16,765 nucleotides of DNA from contig PWPN01000051.1 of NCBI GenBank assembly GCA_003557125.1, positions 1-16,765 on the forward strand, in the 5' to 3' direction. This document shows positions 7,627 through 14,523 of the stretch, in pieces. The number at the start of each line of letters is the position of its first letter. Position 1 is the stretch's first letter. The stretch is from Phycisphaerae bacterium (GTDB lineage: Bacteria; Planctomycetota; Phycisphaerae; UBA1845; PWPN01). Both the position numbers and the translations under genes were made by a program. Below the pieces are notes generated by a model. The model did no database searches. It saw only the letters and a program-made list of their open reading frames with translations, and was not told where the DNA came from.

Positions 7627-8514
7627 ATGAGCGATCCACGAAAGGAACTCGAACAGTTCGAGCCCGGGCACGGTTTTTTCGTCGGGATCGATTCGGATGG
7701 ATGCATCTTTGACAGCATGGAGATCAAGCACAAAGAGTGCTTCATCCCCACTATCATCAAGCACTGGGGTCTCCAATCCGTCTCGAAATTTGCCCGTGAG
7801 GCAGCCGAGTTCGTCAACCTCTATTCGAGAGACCGCGGCGTCAACCGCTGGCCCGCGCTCATCAAAGTCTTCGATCTGCTGAACGAACGCCCCGAGGTGC
7901 AGGCCCGCAAGGCAGCGATCCCCGACGCAAAGCCGATCCGCGATTTCATCGCTTCGGGCCGACCGCTGGACAATAAAAACCTCCAGGCGCTTATCGACGA
8001 GACCGGCGACACGGTTCTCCAGCAGGCGATGGCCTGGTCCAACGCCGTCAACGCGACAATCGCCGACCTCGTCGAAAACGTCCCGCCCTTCCCCCTCGTA
8101 CGCGAATCGCTCGAACGTCTCAACGGCCAGGCGGATCTTGGCGTGGTCAGCCAGACGCCGACCGAAGCGCTGCGACGCGAATGGCAGGAGCATGCGATCG
8201 ATACCTTCGTCCGCCTGATCTGCGGCCAGGAGATGGGAACCAAGACCGAACACATCCGCTACCTGGCCGGCGGCAAATACGCCCCCGAGAAGATGCTCAT
8301 GATCGGCGACGCCCCCGGCGATCTCAAGGCTGCCCGGGCGAACAACACACGCTTCTATCCCATCAACCCCGGCCATGAGGAAGCCAGCTGGGAGCGGTTC
8401 TACGGGGAAGCGATCGACCGCTTCCTGATCGGCCAATACACGGCCGAGTACGAACAGCGCCTCATTGACGAGTTCGAGGCACACCTGCCCGAACGCCCGC
8501 CCTGGAAAAAGTGA
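7627..8514 (+). CDS. HAD-superfamily hydrolase (phosphatase-like)
   Basis: HAD-fold protein of 295 residues with all four motifs. Motif I is IDSDGCIFDS, with nucleophile D22 and acid/base D24. Motif II is VVSQTP with S175. Motif III is K206 in MGTKTEH. Motif IV is MIGDAPGD with D228 and D232. The ~140-residue helical cap between motifs I and II is larger than in simple phosphoglycolate phosphatases. GIDSDGC replaces the common FDxDGT, and the protein resembles a group of uncharacterised HAD proteins. It probably removes phosphate from a small sugar or metabolite. ATG 7627 follows GGAGGAG (7611-7617). Its neighbour, the mannonate-type SDR, points to carbohydrate metabolism. The strong terminator 54 nt downstream closes the unit. 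Confidence 0.85.
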   Translation: MSDPRKELEQFEPGHGFFVGIDSDGCIFDSMEIKHKECFIPTIIKHWGLQSVSKFAREAAEFVNLYSRDRGVNRWPALIKVFDLLNERPEVQARKAAIPDAKPIRDFIASGRPLDNKNLQALIDETGDTVLQQAMAWSNAVNATIADLVENVPPFPLVRESLERLNGQADLGVVSQTPTEALRREWQEHAIDTFVRLICGQEMGTKTEHIRYLAGGKYAPEKMLMIGDAPGDLKAARANNTRFYPINPGHEEASWERFYGEAIDRFLIGQYTAEYEQRLIDEFEAHLPERPPWKK

Positions 8515-8567
8515 CCGTCTCCGAGGGTGTTCCATCAGGCGGCATCCGTCTTCCAGAAGTCCATAAC

Positions 8568-8599
8568 AAACCCCCGGCGAGGAAGCCGGGGGTTTTTTT
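8568..8599 (+). terminator. Strong intrinsic terminator after the HAD gene
   Basis: An 11-bp perfect stem, AAACCCCCGGC (8568-8578) / GCCGGGGGTTT (8585-8595), has loop GAGGAA and seven T (8593-8599). It separates the sugar-metabolism genes from the dcw cluster. The complementary A-run at the other end could make it partly bidirectional. Confidence 0.95.
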
Positions 8600-8837
8600 G
8601 TAGGTACCGGCAGGACCGACTGCACGATCGACTCGATGCAGCGCTCATCCATGAGGCGTTCACCGACGATTCGGCCGACCGCGGAGTGACGGCAATCCGC
8701 CGTTTCAGGCAGCCTTGTGAAAGCCGTTTGGCATGCCTTTCTAGTGCTCTAACCAGTTCGAACCCCAATATCTTGTACAGGTAATTCCACTGAAGTGGAA
8801 TATTTGCGCGAAAATGCAAAATCCGCGCGATTAGGGC
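8600..8837. other. Non-coding spacer before the mraZ promoter
   Basis: No supported gene. It becomes AT-richer toward the mraZ promoter (about 8765-8820). It contains the 8-bp palindrome GTTCGAAC (8756-8763) and the separate operator-like dyad at 8784-8801. GCGCGA occurs twice, near 8806 and 8825. Confidence 0.5.
8784..8801. promoter_or_regulatory. Perfect palindrome, candidate regulator site
   Basis: ATTCCACT-GA-AGTGGAAT: two perfect 8-bp half-sites around a 2-bp centre, roughly 55 bp upstream of the mraZ -35 box. Its size and symmetry fit a dimeric transcription factor. The half-site contains CCAC/GTGG, as do the MraZ-type boxes, but it is outside their 10-bp phase. Confidence 0.45.
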
Positions 8838-8867
8838 TTGCTTTGTGGTGGGGCATTGTGGTATGTT
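8838..8867 (+). promoter_or_regulatory. Promoter of the mraZ / dcw operon
   Basis: TTGCTT (8838-8843) and TATGTT (8862-8867) are spaced 18 bp, with TGG directly before the -10, forming an extended -10 element. Transcription would start near 8874, leaving a leader of about 180 nt before mraZ. Both elements overlap or flank the first MraZ-type boxes, as expected for an autoregulated operon. Confidence 0.55.
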
Positions 8868-8903
8868 TTCCCACGAAAGGCCACGAAGTGAGGCGGTGTG
8901 GGG
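8848..8903. promoter_or_regulatory. MraZ-type operator: six phased boxes
   Basis: TGGGG (8849-8853) and TGGTA (8859-8863) lie 10 bp apart on the + strand. TGGGA (8873-8869) and TGGCC (8883-8879) lie 10 bp apart on the - strand. TGAGG (8889-8893) and TGGGG (8899-8903) follow on the + strand, in phase with the first pair. The first four form an exact dyad, GTGG-N6-GTGG-N9-CCAC-N6-CCAC, centred on 8866 inside the -10 box. The E. coli MraZ operator is known to be TGGGN repeats with 5-nt spacers, the same 10-bp period. The link to MraZ is inferred from that match and from position. Confidence 0.65.
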
Positions 8904-9053
8904 TGCGGCCGCCGTGACACGTGGCAGGCTCTGTCGGAATTTTTACAGGATGACAGGGCAGCCAGACGGCCAAGTGGCTGACGAGACTGCAAGCACAATT
9001 CTGGACGACGAAGCCGGCGCCGCTGGGCGCTATGAGCCAAGTGGGCAGGTGGC

Positions 9054-9545
9054 ATGGTCTTTACGGGCACGTACGAACTGACCATCGACAGCAAGAACCG
9101 GTTGTCGGTCCCCGCCGGCATCCGATCGGCCATGGACCCCGCCCGAGATGGTAAAAAGTTCTACCTCGTGCCCGGGACGCCCAAGTCGACATTGAGCCTC
9201 TACGCGGATCGGTATTTCGAGCAGTATGCCGAGCAGTACCACGCCGGCCTGGATCCCAACGACGAGCGCGACAAGTTCGAGATGGTTTTTTATGCCATGG
9301 CGACCCTCCTGGACGTGGACAAGCAGGGGCGGGTTGTTCTGCCGCAGTGGATCCTGGACCGCGTGGGGGTCGGCAAGCGTGTGACGCTGACCGGGGCGCG
9401 GGATCACCTCGTGATCTGGAACCGCCAGGAGTACGAGGCGTTCATGAACCAGAACTGGGAGCGTTATCCGGATCTGTTGCGTCTGGCGCAAATGGCGACG
9501 GCCTTGAACCGCAAGCCGGCGGGGCCGCCGACCGGTGGATCATGA
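9054..9545 (+). CDS. mraZ: Transcriptional regulator MraZ
   Basis: First gene of the dcw cluster, 163 residues against about 140-150 in typical MraZ. MraZ is a ring-forming DNA-binding protein with two SpoVT/AbrB-like halves that represses its own operon. Each half shows its D-x3-R motif: D12-S-K-N-R16 within IDSKNRLSVPA, and D89-K-Q-G-R93 within LDVDKQGRVVLPQ. The remaining extra length is a C-terminal tail ending PAGPPTGGS. ATG 9054 follows the G-rich GGGCAGG. Upstream lies a promoter inside phased TGGG-type boxes, consistent with autorepression. The next gene, rsmH, starts only after 564 nt, much further than usual. Confidence 0.95.
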   Translation: MVFTGTYELTIDSKNRLSVPAGIRSAMDPARDGKKFYLVPGTPKSTLSLYADRYFEQYAEQYHAGLDPNDERDKFEMVFYAMATLLDVDKQGRVVLPQWILDRVGVGKRVTLTGARDHLVIWNRQEYEAFMNQNWERYPDLLRLAQMATALNRKPAGPPTGGS

Positions 9546-9625
9546 AACAGAACGGCAGGCCGATGCTTGCCGGTTGTGTGACGAGTTGGATGAAAGGCTG
9601 GTCCGGCGAGGTGCCGGCCGGCTGA
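9542..9625 (+). CDS. Possible tiny ORF overlapping the mraZ stop (ATGA)
   Basis: The ATG at 9542 overlaps the mraZ TGA in an ATGA arrangement and opens a 27-residue frame (MKQNGRPMLAG...). The overlap would allow translational coupling. It matches nothing I know. A second frame from GTG 9535 (93 residues, to 9816) also overlaps the mraZ end and is rich in Arg and Glu. Either, or neither, may be real. Both could simply be chance open frames in GC-rich DNA. Confidence 0.15.
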   Translation: MKQNGRPMLAGCVTSWMKGWSGEVPAG

Positions 9626-9990
9626 GACCGCAGCGAGTGGAGATGGCGCGGGTTTCAGGGGCTTGGTTCCGGGGCCGTGGCGCGGTCGCCCGGGAGCGAG
9701 CCCAGGATGAGCGGGTGGTCGGTCGGGTGCACGGATGCAATCGGACCGGCCCCGGCCCGATGTGTGGGGCAACGGAAGGCCGAGCACATGGGGCTGTGCA
9801 TTTCCTGGTCTGTTGAAGCAACGGACTGCGATCAGGGATTCGCGGTCGAAAGGGAGGACACGGCCGACGCCGACCGTGGCAGCTGTTCTTGCGTCAAGCG
9901 GGTGCGCTAGCGCGGGCGATATTGCCCGAACGGTCGGGGTTGCCAGTACGCCGGACGGCCGGAAGGATTCCTGAATCAGCTGGGAAGAGG
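9626..9990. other. Spacer between mraZ and rsmH, upstream part
   Basis: No convincing gene or promoter. A 5-bp hairpin, GCACA (9784-9788) / TGTGC (9795-9799), lies in it. Open frames here lack start signals and recognisable motifs. The region may be a long untranslated stretch of the dcw mRNA. Confidence 0.45.
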
Positions 9991-10026
9991 AGGGTTCACG
10001 TCGGCACGGATGTCGAACGTGACCCT
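9991..10026 (+). other. Long RNA hairpin in the rsmH leader
   Basis: A 15-bp stem with a CGGA tetraloop (10007-10010). AGGGT pairs with ACCCT, CACGT with ACGTG and CGGCA with TGTCG (one G-U pair); only T9996 and A10016 bulge out. A second, weaker hairpin follows (GCCTG 10027-10031 / CAGGC 10060-10064 enclosing CGGA 10036-10039 / TCCG 10050-10053). No T-run follows directly. The pair ends about 45 nt before rsmH and could act in attenuation, mRNA processing or protein binding. The function is inferred. Confidence 0.55.
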
Positions 10027-10109
10027 GCCTGTTTACGGATGACCGCTTGTCCGACCGCGCAGGCTCCAGGCAACGGCTCTTTAAGGGATGAACGATCGAG
10101 GAGGGTGGC

Positions 10110-11054
10110 GTGGTGGGTCGGCCGGAGATTGAGCACGACCCGGTATTGGCCGACCGCGCGGTTGAGCTGCTGGCGGCGCGGAGGGGGCTGACCGTGGTCG
10201 ATGCCACGCTCGGCCATGGCGGCCATGCGGTTCGATTCGCGTCCATTCTTGGAAAAGAGGGGCGCCTGATCGGGCTGGACGTGGACCCGGAGAACCTGAC
10301 GCGGGCGCGCGATCGGCTCGAGTCTGCCCGGACGGACGACTGGCCGACGCTGCATCTGTTTCGTGCGAATTTCGCGGATATCCCGCAGGTCCTGAAAGCG
10401 ATCGAGGTGCCGCAGGTTCATGTACTTCTGGCGGACCTCGGCCTCAGCACGGATCAGATGCTCGACAGTTCACGGGGTTTGAGCTTTCTGGAGGACGGCC
10501 CCCTCGACATGCGGCTCGATCCGGATCTGCCCACGACCGCGGCCGATCTTGTGAATCGGCTGAGCGAGTCCGAATTAGCGGACCTGCTCTACCACAACGC
10601 CCAGGAACGGTACAGTCGGCGGATTGCCCGTCGCATCTGCCAGGCGCGTCATCGGGCCCGGATTCGCAGGAGCGGTGAGCTGGTCGCGATCGTTACCGCG
10701 GCGCTGGCCGGTACGCCGCGTTCGCCGAAAATCAAGATTCACCCGGCGACGCGGACATTCCTGGCTTTGCGGATGGCGGTGAATCGGGAACTCGAAAATC
10801 TTCAATCGTTTTTGGCCATTGCACCGAAAACATTGTATAGCCAGGGGCGTGTAGGCGTACTGACCTTTCACAGCGGGGAGGACCGGATCGTCAAGCAGGA
10901 TTTTCTGGATCGTCGTCGCGCGGGGGTTTATGAACTGGTGACCCCCAAGCCGGTCCAGCCGTTGCGTGACGAACTCGATCGGAATCCCCGCGCACGAAGT
11001 GCCAAGTTCCGGGTCGCTGCCCGGACGCAGTTGCCGTTGCCGGCCGATGCCTGA
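10110..11054 (+). CDS. rsmH: 16S rRNA (cytosine(1402)-N(4))-methyltransferase RsmH
   Basis: RsmH (MraW), 314 residues, normal family length. It transfers a methyl from SAM to N4 of C1402 in the 16S rRNA decoding centre. The visible motifs are VDATLGHGGHA (29-39, SAM binding), GLDVDPENL (55-63), LLADLGLSTDQ-LD (106-119), GLSFLEDGPLDMRLDP (123-138), HPATRTFLALRMAVNRELENL (211-231), TFHSGEDRIVK (252-262, usually SFHSLEDRIVK) and NPRARSAKFR (292-301). An in-frame TGA at 10089 forces the start to lie after it. Tandem GTG codons at 10110 and 10113 both sit behind GGAGG (10100-10104); 10113 has the better 8-nt spacing. The leader contains a long hairpin. It is the second gene of the dcw order. Confidence 0.95.
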   Translation: MVGRPEIEHDPVLADRAVELLAARRGLTVVDATLGHGGHAVRFASILGKEGRLIGLDVDPENLTRARDRLESARTDDWPTLHLFRANFADIPQVLKAIEVPQVHVLLADLGLSTDQMLDSSRGLSFLEDGPLDMRLDPDLPTTAADLVNRLSESELADLLYHNAQERYSRRIARRICQARHRARIRRSGELVAIVTAALAGTPRSPKIKIHPATRTFLALRMAVNRELENLQSFLAIAPKTLYSQGRVGVLTFHSGEDRIVKQDFLDRRRAGVYELVTPKPVQPLRDELDRNPRARSAKFRVAARTQLPLPADA

Positions 11055-11136
11055 CAGGCGCGTCGTCGCGATGCGGTCATGCGAGGTCGGGTCGAGGTGG
11101 TGTAGGATCGGGCCGGTTTGGACACGGAGGTAGAGA

Positions 11137-12282
11137 ATGACCCGCGAAACGAAGATCGGGCTGTTGATCGGATTGGGCTTTATTGTCGTTTTTGCCGTGC
11201 TGCTCTCACACACGAGCGGGCCGGTCCCGATCGTCGAGCCGCGGCCGATTGCGATGGGGACGACCCCCGAGGGTTTGCGTCCCGTTGGGGCCCCGGCCGA
11301 GAGCAGTCGACTTCCGGTCGGCTTGAGCGGGCACACCCCGCCGGCTGCCTCGTGGCCGTCGCCTTCGGAGTCTAACCAGGCCGATGGTCCGCGTGCGATA
11401 CCTGCAAGTCCGGAGGAAAGGCCTTTCGATCCGCTTCATGAAAATCGAAGGGACGTGTTAGCCGATGCATCCCGTCCTGAGAGCGGCGCGTCGACTTCCA
11501 ATCCGCTGAGGGGGTTGCCCAGGCCCGTCGTGCTCGATGGGGCGCGCCGATTGACCGAGGGCGTGCTTTCGCCGTCCTCTGCACAGGCCGACGCGTCTGT
11601 GGCGACTGCCGATGTGCCGCAAGGGCGTGCGGAACTGGCATCGGCCACGCGCGTGGCGCCGCCGCGGATCGTGTTGCCCTCCGAAAGAGGCCAGGACGCT
11701 CGGACGGATTCGTCGGGCGCGGTGGTCGACGCCGGCGAAGCGCAGCGCGAAGCCCCGGCCGACACAGCCGCCGAGGAGTACGTCGTGCAGCGGGGCGATA
11801 CGGTCGTCAAGATCGTCAAGGCCAATTACGGGTCGGCCTCGCCGCGGAACATCGATTACTTCGTCGCTTCCAACAGCGACCGGATCCGGGACCGCAACAC
11901 GATCATCGAGGGCCAGAGGCTGGTCATTCCGCAGCTTCCGCCGGAACTCTTCGAGCCGGCGCCGGGTTTCGACGTACGCGGGACGTCCAGCGATGCCCAG
12001 CAGGCTTCAAGCGAACAGTTGGCCGAGGCGGTACGGCAGGTGCCTTCGATTCCGACGGCGGGCCGAGCCGAGCCGCAGATTCGCCTCTACGAGATCAAGC
12101 CGAACGACACGCTTGGCAATATCGCCCAGCGCGAACTCGGTTCGACAGCCTACTGGAAGGAGATCCAGAAATTGAATCCGGACATCGATCCGCGCCGGAT
12201 GCAGCCGGGGACCCAGATCCGGTTGCCCGCCGAGCCGCCGGTGTCTGAGAATTCCGGAAACAATCGCCAGGAGCGTGCATGA
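11137..12282 (+). CDS. Membrane-anchored protein with two LysM domains
   Basis: A 381-residue protein. Residues 7-23 form one hydrophobic helix after a short basic start (TRETK), so it is anchored with its bulk in the periplasm. Residues ~28-210 are a low-complexity Pro/Ala/Ser/Arg-rich linker. LysM domain 1 spans ~214-266 (YVVQRGDTVVKIVKANYG ... EGQRLVIP). A second linker follows, then LysM domain 2 at ~316-364 (LYEIKPNDTLGNIAQRELG ... PGTQIRLP). LysM domains bind the GlcNAc parts of peptidoglycan. ATG 11137 follows GGAGGT (11126-11131). Its stop overlaps the ftsL-like start (ATGA), so the two are probably translationally coupled. This is not a standard dcw gene. Context suggests a wall-binding division or septum factor, but no catalytic domain is visible. 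Confidence 0.85.
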   Translation: MTRETKIGLLIGLGFIVVFAVLLSHTSGPVPIVEPRPIAMGTTPEGLRPVGAPAESSRLPVGLSGHTPPAASWPSPSESNQADGPRAIPASPEERPFDPLHENRRDVLADASRPESGASTSNPLRGLPRPVVLDGARRLTEGVLSPSSAQADASVATADVPQGRAELASATRVAPPRIVLPSERGQDARTDSSGAVVDAGEAQREAPADTAAEEYVVQRGDTVVKIVKANYGSASPRNIDYFVASNSDRIRDRNTIIEGQRLVIPQLPPELFEPAPGFDVRGTSSDAQQASSEQLAEAVRQVPSIPTAGRAEPQIRLYEIKPNDTLGNIAQRELGSTAYWKEIQKLNPDIDPRRMQPGTQIRLPAEPPVSENSGNNRQERA

Positions 12283-12539
12283 CGATTCCGCGGATGGTGA
12301 TACTTCTCGTCGCGCTGGCGGCGGTGGGAATCGCCGTCGTTGCGCTGCGCCTGGACCAGATGACCACGAGCCGACGCATCCAGGCAATGGAATTCCGGCG
12401 GGACGATCTCCAGCGTCAGGTCTGGACGCAGGAACTGGAGATCGCCCGCTTGCGTGCGCCGGGGGCGGTTCGGGATCGGGCCCGTGTGTTCGGACTCGAC
12501 GTCGACTCGGATGGCGCGGATCGCAGGTCGCGGCGGTAA
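12279..12539 (+). CDS. ftsL: FtsL-like cell-division protein
   Basis: Small bitopic protein of 86 residues. It has a short N-terminus, one helix at ~5-23 (MVILLVALAAVGIAVVALR), a heptad-like coiled coil at ~25-60, and a C-terminal segment with RLRAPGAVRDRARVFGL. The last resembles the LxxP...A...G ending of FtsL/DivIC proteins. FtsL bridges FtsB and the FtsW-FtsI septal synthase at mid-cell. The sequence family is poorly conserved, so the call rests on topology, size and position directly before the PBP gene. It starts inside the last codons of the LysM gene (ATGA), behind AGGAG (12269-12273). Confidence 0.78.
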   Translation: MTIPRMVILLVALAAVGIAVVALRLDQMTTSRRIQAMEFRRDDLQRQVWTQELEIARLRAPGAVRDRARVFGLDVDSDGADRRSRR

Positions 12540-12557
12540 GCGGGGGGTATCGGTTTT

Positions 12558-14354
12558 ATGGCTTGGGCACAGCGCAGCGATGGCACTGAAAGTTGCTCGG
12601 CCGTCCGCCCGATCCGCGCCTGGGTCGCGCACGTCCTGATCGGCCTGACGGTGATCCTGCTGGCGAGCCTTTCGGTGCGTCTCGTGCAGATCCAGCGCGA
12701 GTTACGACCCGAACTGATGGAGTGGTCGCAACGGCGTTTGAGCAGCACGATCCCGCTGCCCGGCCGACGGGGGATGATCCTGGACCGTCGCGGCCGAGTC
12801 CTTGCGGGCAGCCACCTCTTGCCGACGGTCTTTGCCGATCCGCGCCTTGTCGAGGATCACGGGGCTGCAGCCGAACGCCTCGCGCCGCTGCTCGAACGGC
12901 CCGTCCAGGATATCCGTCAAGCGCTCGATAAGCCCACGTCCCCTGCCTTTGTCATTCTCAAGCGGAGCATCACGCCGGAGACGGCCCGAGCGATCGAAGA
13001 GTTGAACCTGCGCGGCATCGGGTTGCGCGACGAGCCTGTCCGGACCTATCCGAACGGCCCGCTGGCTGCGCACGTGCTGGGTTTTGTCGGCGCCGAGGGC
13101 AAGGGGCTCGAAGGCATCGAGATGACACTCGACAGTTATCTCCGGGGCAAGCCCGGTCGGCGCGTCGTGGTGCGCGACATTCGCAGGCGCGCGGTTTTCG
13201 AGCGACCGGAAGGCTATATCGCGCCGCAGGATGGCATGCACGTGGTGCTCACGATCGACGTGGCCATCCAGGAGGTTCTCGAACGGGAAGTGAAAGAGGC
13301 TGCCGAAAAGTACAAGGCTGAGGCGGCCATGGGAATTGTCCTGTCGGCCAAGAGCGGGGAGGTGCTCGCCTTGGCGATCGCGCCCGGGTTCGACCCGGTC
13401 TCGCCCGCGGCTGTGCCGGCCTCGAACCGTCGCAACAGGATCCTGACCGACCCCATGGAGCCGGGCAGCGTCTTCAAGCCTTTCATCATGGCCGCTGCCA
13501 TCGAGGCCGGCGTGACGCATCCCAACGAGATGATCCACTGCCGCAACGGCGTGCATCATTTCGGGCGGCGTCGGCTCAACGATCATCGTCCCTACGGCCT
13601 GCTGTCGGTCGAGCAGATCATGATGTATTCGAGCAACATCGGGATGGCCTTCCTCGGGCAGCGCCTCGGCAACAAGGGAATGTACGAGGCCCTGAAACGG
13701 CAGGGGTTCGGCGGCCGAACGGGGATCGACCTGCCCGGTGAAAGCGATGGGTTGCTGCTGCCGGTGTCCCGATGGAATTCCTATTCGACGACGTCGGTGC
13801 CGATGGGCCAGGAGGTGGCCGTCACGCCGCTCCAGATGGCAGCATCGCTCGCTGCGCTGCTCAACGGCGGCCAACGGATCCAGCCGCACGCGGTCGCGGC
13901 CCTGCTCGACCGCCAGTACCGGCTGCTGGAGGATCGTCGCCCGGAGGTCGATCTTCCCGAAGCGGTCAACCCGGCTGTCTCGGCCATCATGCGGGACATC
14001 CTGGCCAAAGTCATCAATGAAGGTACGGGCAGACCCAGCAAGCTCGAGGGGTGGCAGGTCATGGGCAAGACCGGTACCGCCCAGGTCCCCTGGGAGAATC
14101 GACGGGGCTACGAGCCGAACGCCTACCTCGGTTCGTTCATTGCGGCTGCCCCGGCGGCCGATCCTGAGCTGGTCGTGGTCATGATGGTCCGCAAGCCGGA
14201 TCGCCGACTCGGATACTACGGATCGCAGGTGGCTGCCCCCGGCGTGCGTGCGGTGCTGGCCGAGGCATTGCCGTACCTGAACATCCCGAAGGACCTGCCG
14301 GCCGCCGACGAGCTCAGCGAGGGGATCTCATTGGCCGCCGATCCGCGGCCCTGA
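12558..14354 (+). CDS. ftsI: Penicillin-binding protein 2/3 type transpeptidase (FtsI)
   Basis: Class B PBP of 598 residues that cross-links septal peptidoglycan. One N-terminal membrane helix (~23-43) follows a short basic tail. The dimerisation (PBP-dimer) domain runs from ~63 (IPLPGRRGMILDRRGRVLA) to ~215. The transpeptidase domain has the three active-site motifs: S304-V-F-K307 (nucleophile Ser), S358-S-N360 and K504-T-G506. No PASTA domains are present, which argues against a SpoVD or Firmicutes-type PBP. ATG 12558 lies 18 nt after the ftsL-like stop, with a G-run (12542-12547) as a mediocre ribosome site. Position between ftsL and murE identifies it as the division-specific enzyme, the partner of FtsW. 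Confidence 0.95.
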   Translation: MAWAQRSDGTESCSAVRPIRAWVAHVLIGLTVILLASLSVRLVQIQRELRPELMEWSQRRLSSTIPLPGRRGMILDRRGRVLAGSHLLPTVFADPRLVEDHGAAAERLAPLLERPVQDIRQALDKPTSPAFVILKRSITPETARAIEELNLRGIGLRDEPVRTYPNGPLAAHVLGFVGAEGKGLEGIEMTLDSYLRGKPGRRVVVRDIRRRAVFERPEGYIAPQDGMHVVLTIDVAIQEVLEREVKEAAEKYKAEAAMGIVLSAKSGEVLALAIAPGFDPVSPAAVPASNRRNRILTDPMEPGSVFKPFIMAAAIEAGVTHPNEMIHCRNGVHHFGRRRLNDHRPYGLLSVEQIMMYSSNIGMAFLGQRLGNKGMYEALKRQGFGGRTGIDLPGESDGLLLPVSRWNSYSTTSVPMGQEVAVTPLQMAASLAALLNGGQRIQPHAVAALLDRQYRLLEDRRPEVDLPEAVNPAVSAIMRDILAKVINEGTGRPSKLEGWQVMGKTGTAQVPWENRRGYEPNAYLGSFIAAAPAADPELVVVMMVRKPDRRLGYYGSQVAAPGVRAVLAEALPYLNIPKDLPAADELSEGISLAADPRP

Positions 14355-14375
14355 CTCGCCTGTCGGACCGCCCGA

Positions 14376-14450
14376 GTGTACATTGCACACCCCTGCGCTG
14401 CGGGACGGTCCCCGGATCGGCCGGCAGACAGGAGGGGGATCGCACCGTCC
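14376..14450. other. Dyad and hairpin in the ftsI-murE spacer
   Basis: GTGTACATTGCACAC (14376-14390) is a dyad with one mismatched pair. After it, GGACGGT (14403-14409) pairs perfectly with ACCGTCC (14444-14450), and an inner CCCC/GGGG pairing is possible. No T-run follows. The 169-nt spacer is longer than the other gaps downstream of rsmH, so it may hold an internal regulatory or processing site. No clear promoter was found. Confidence 0.35.
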
Positions 14451-14523
14451 GTTCCGTCGTCCGCTTCGTGACGGTTGCTGGACAGGGCATGCGGTGCATT
14501 TTTCCAGGCAGGGAGGCCGACCC

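Noticed and set aside
8719..8765. tRNA-like fragment on the - strand (GGTTCGAAC followed by TGGTTAGAGCAC)
   Set aside because: It resembles T-loop and D-arm phrases but in the wrong order. No acceptor stem or full cloverleaf can be folded, so it is not called as a tRNA gene or attachment site.
14383..14523. TTG start extending MurE by 47 residues
   Set aside because: The extension is Arg-rich, unlike any MurE N-terminus, and the ATG at 14524 has a strong GGGAGG.
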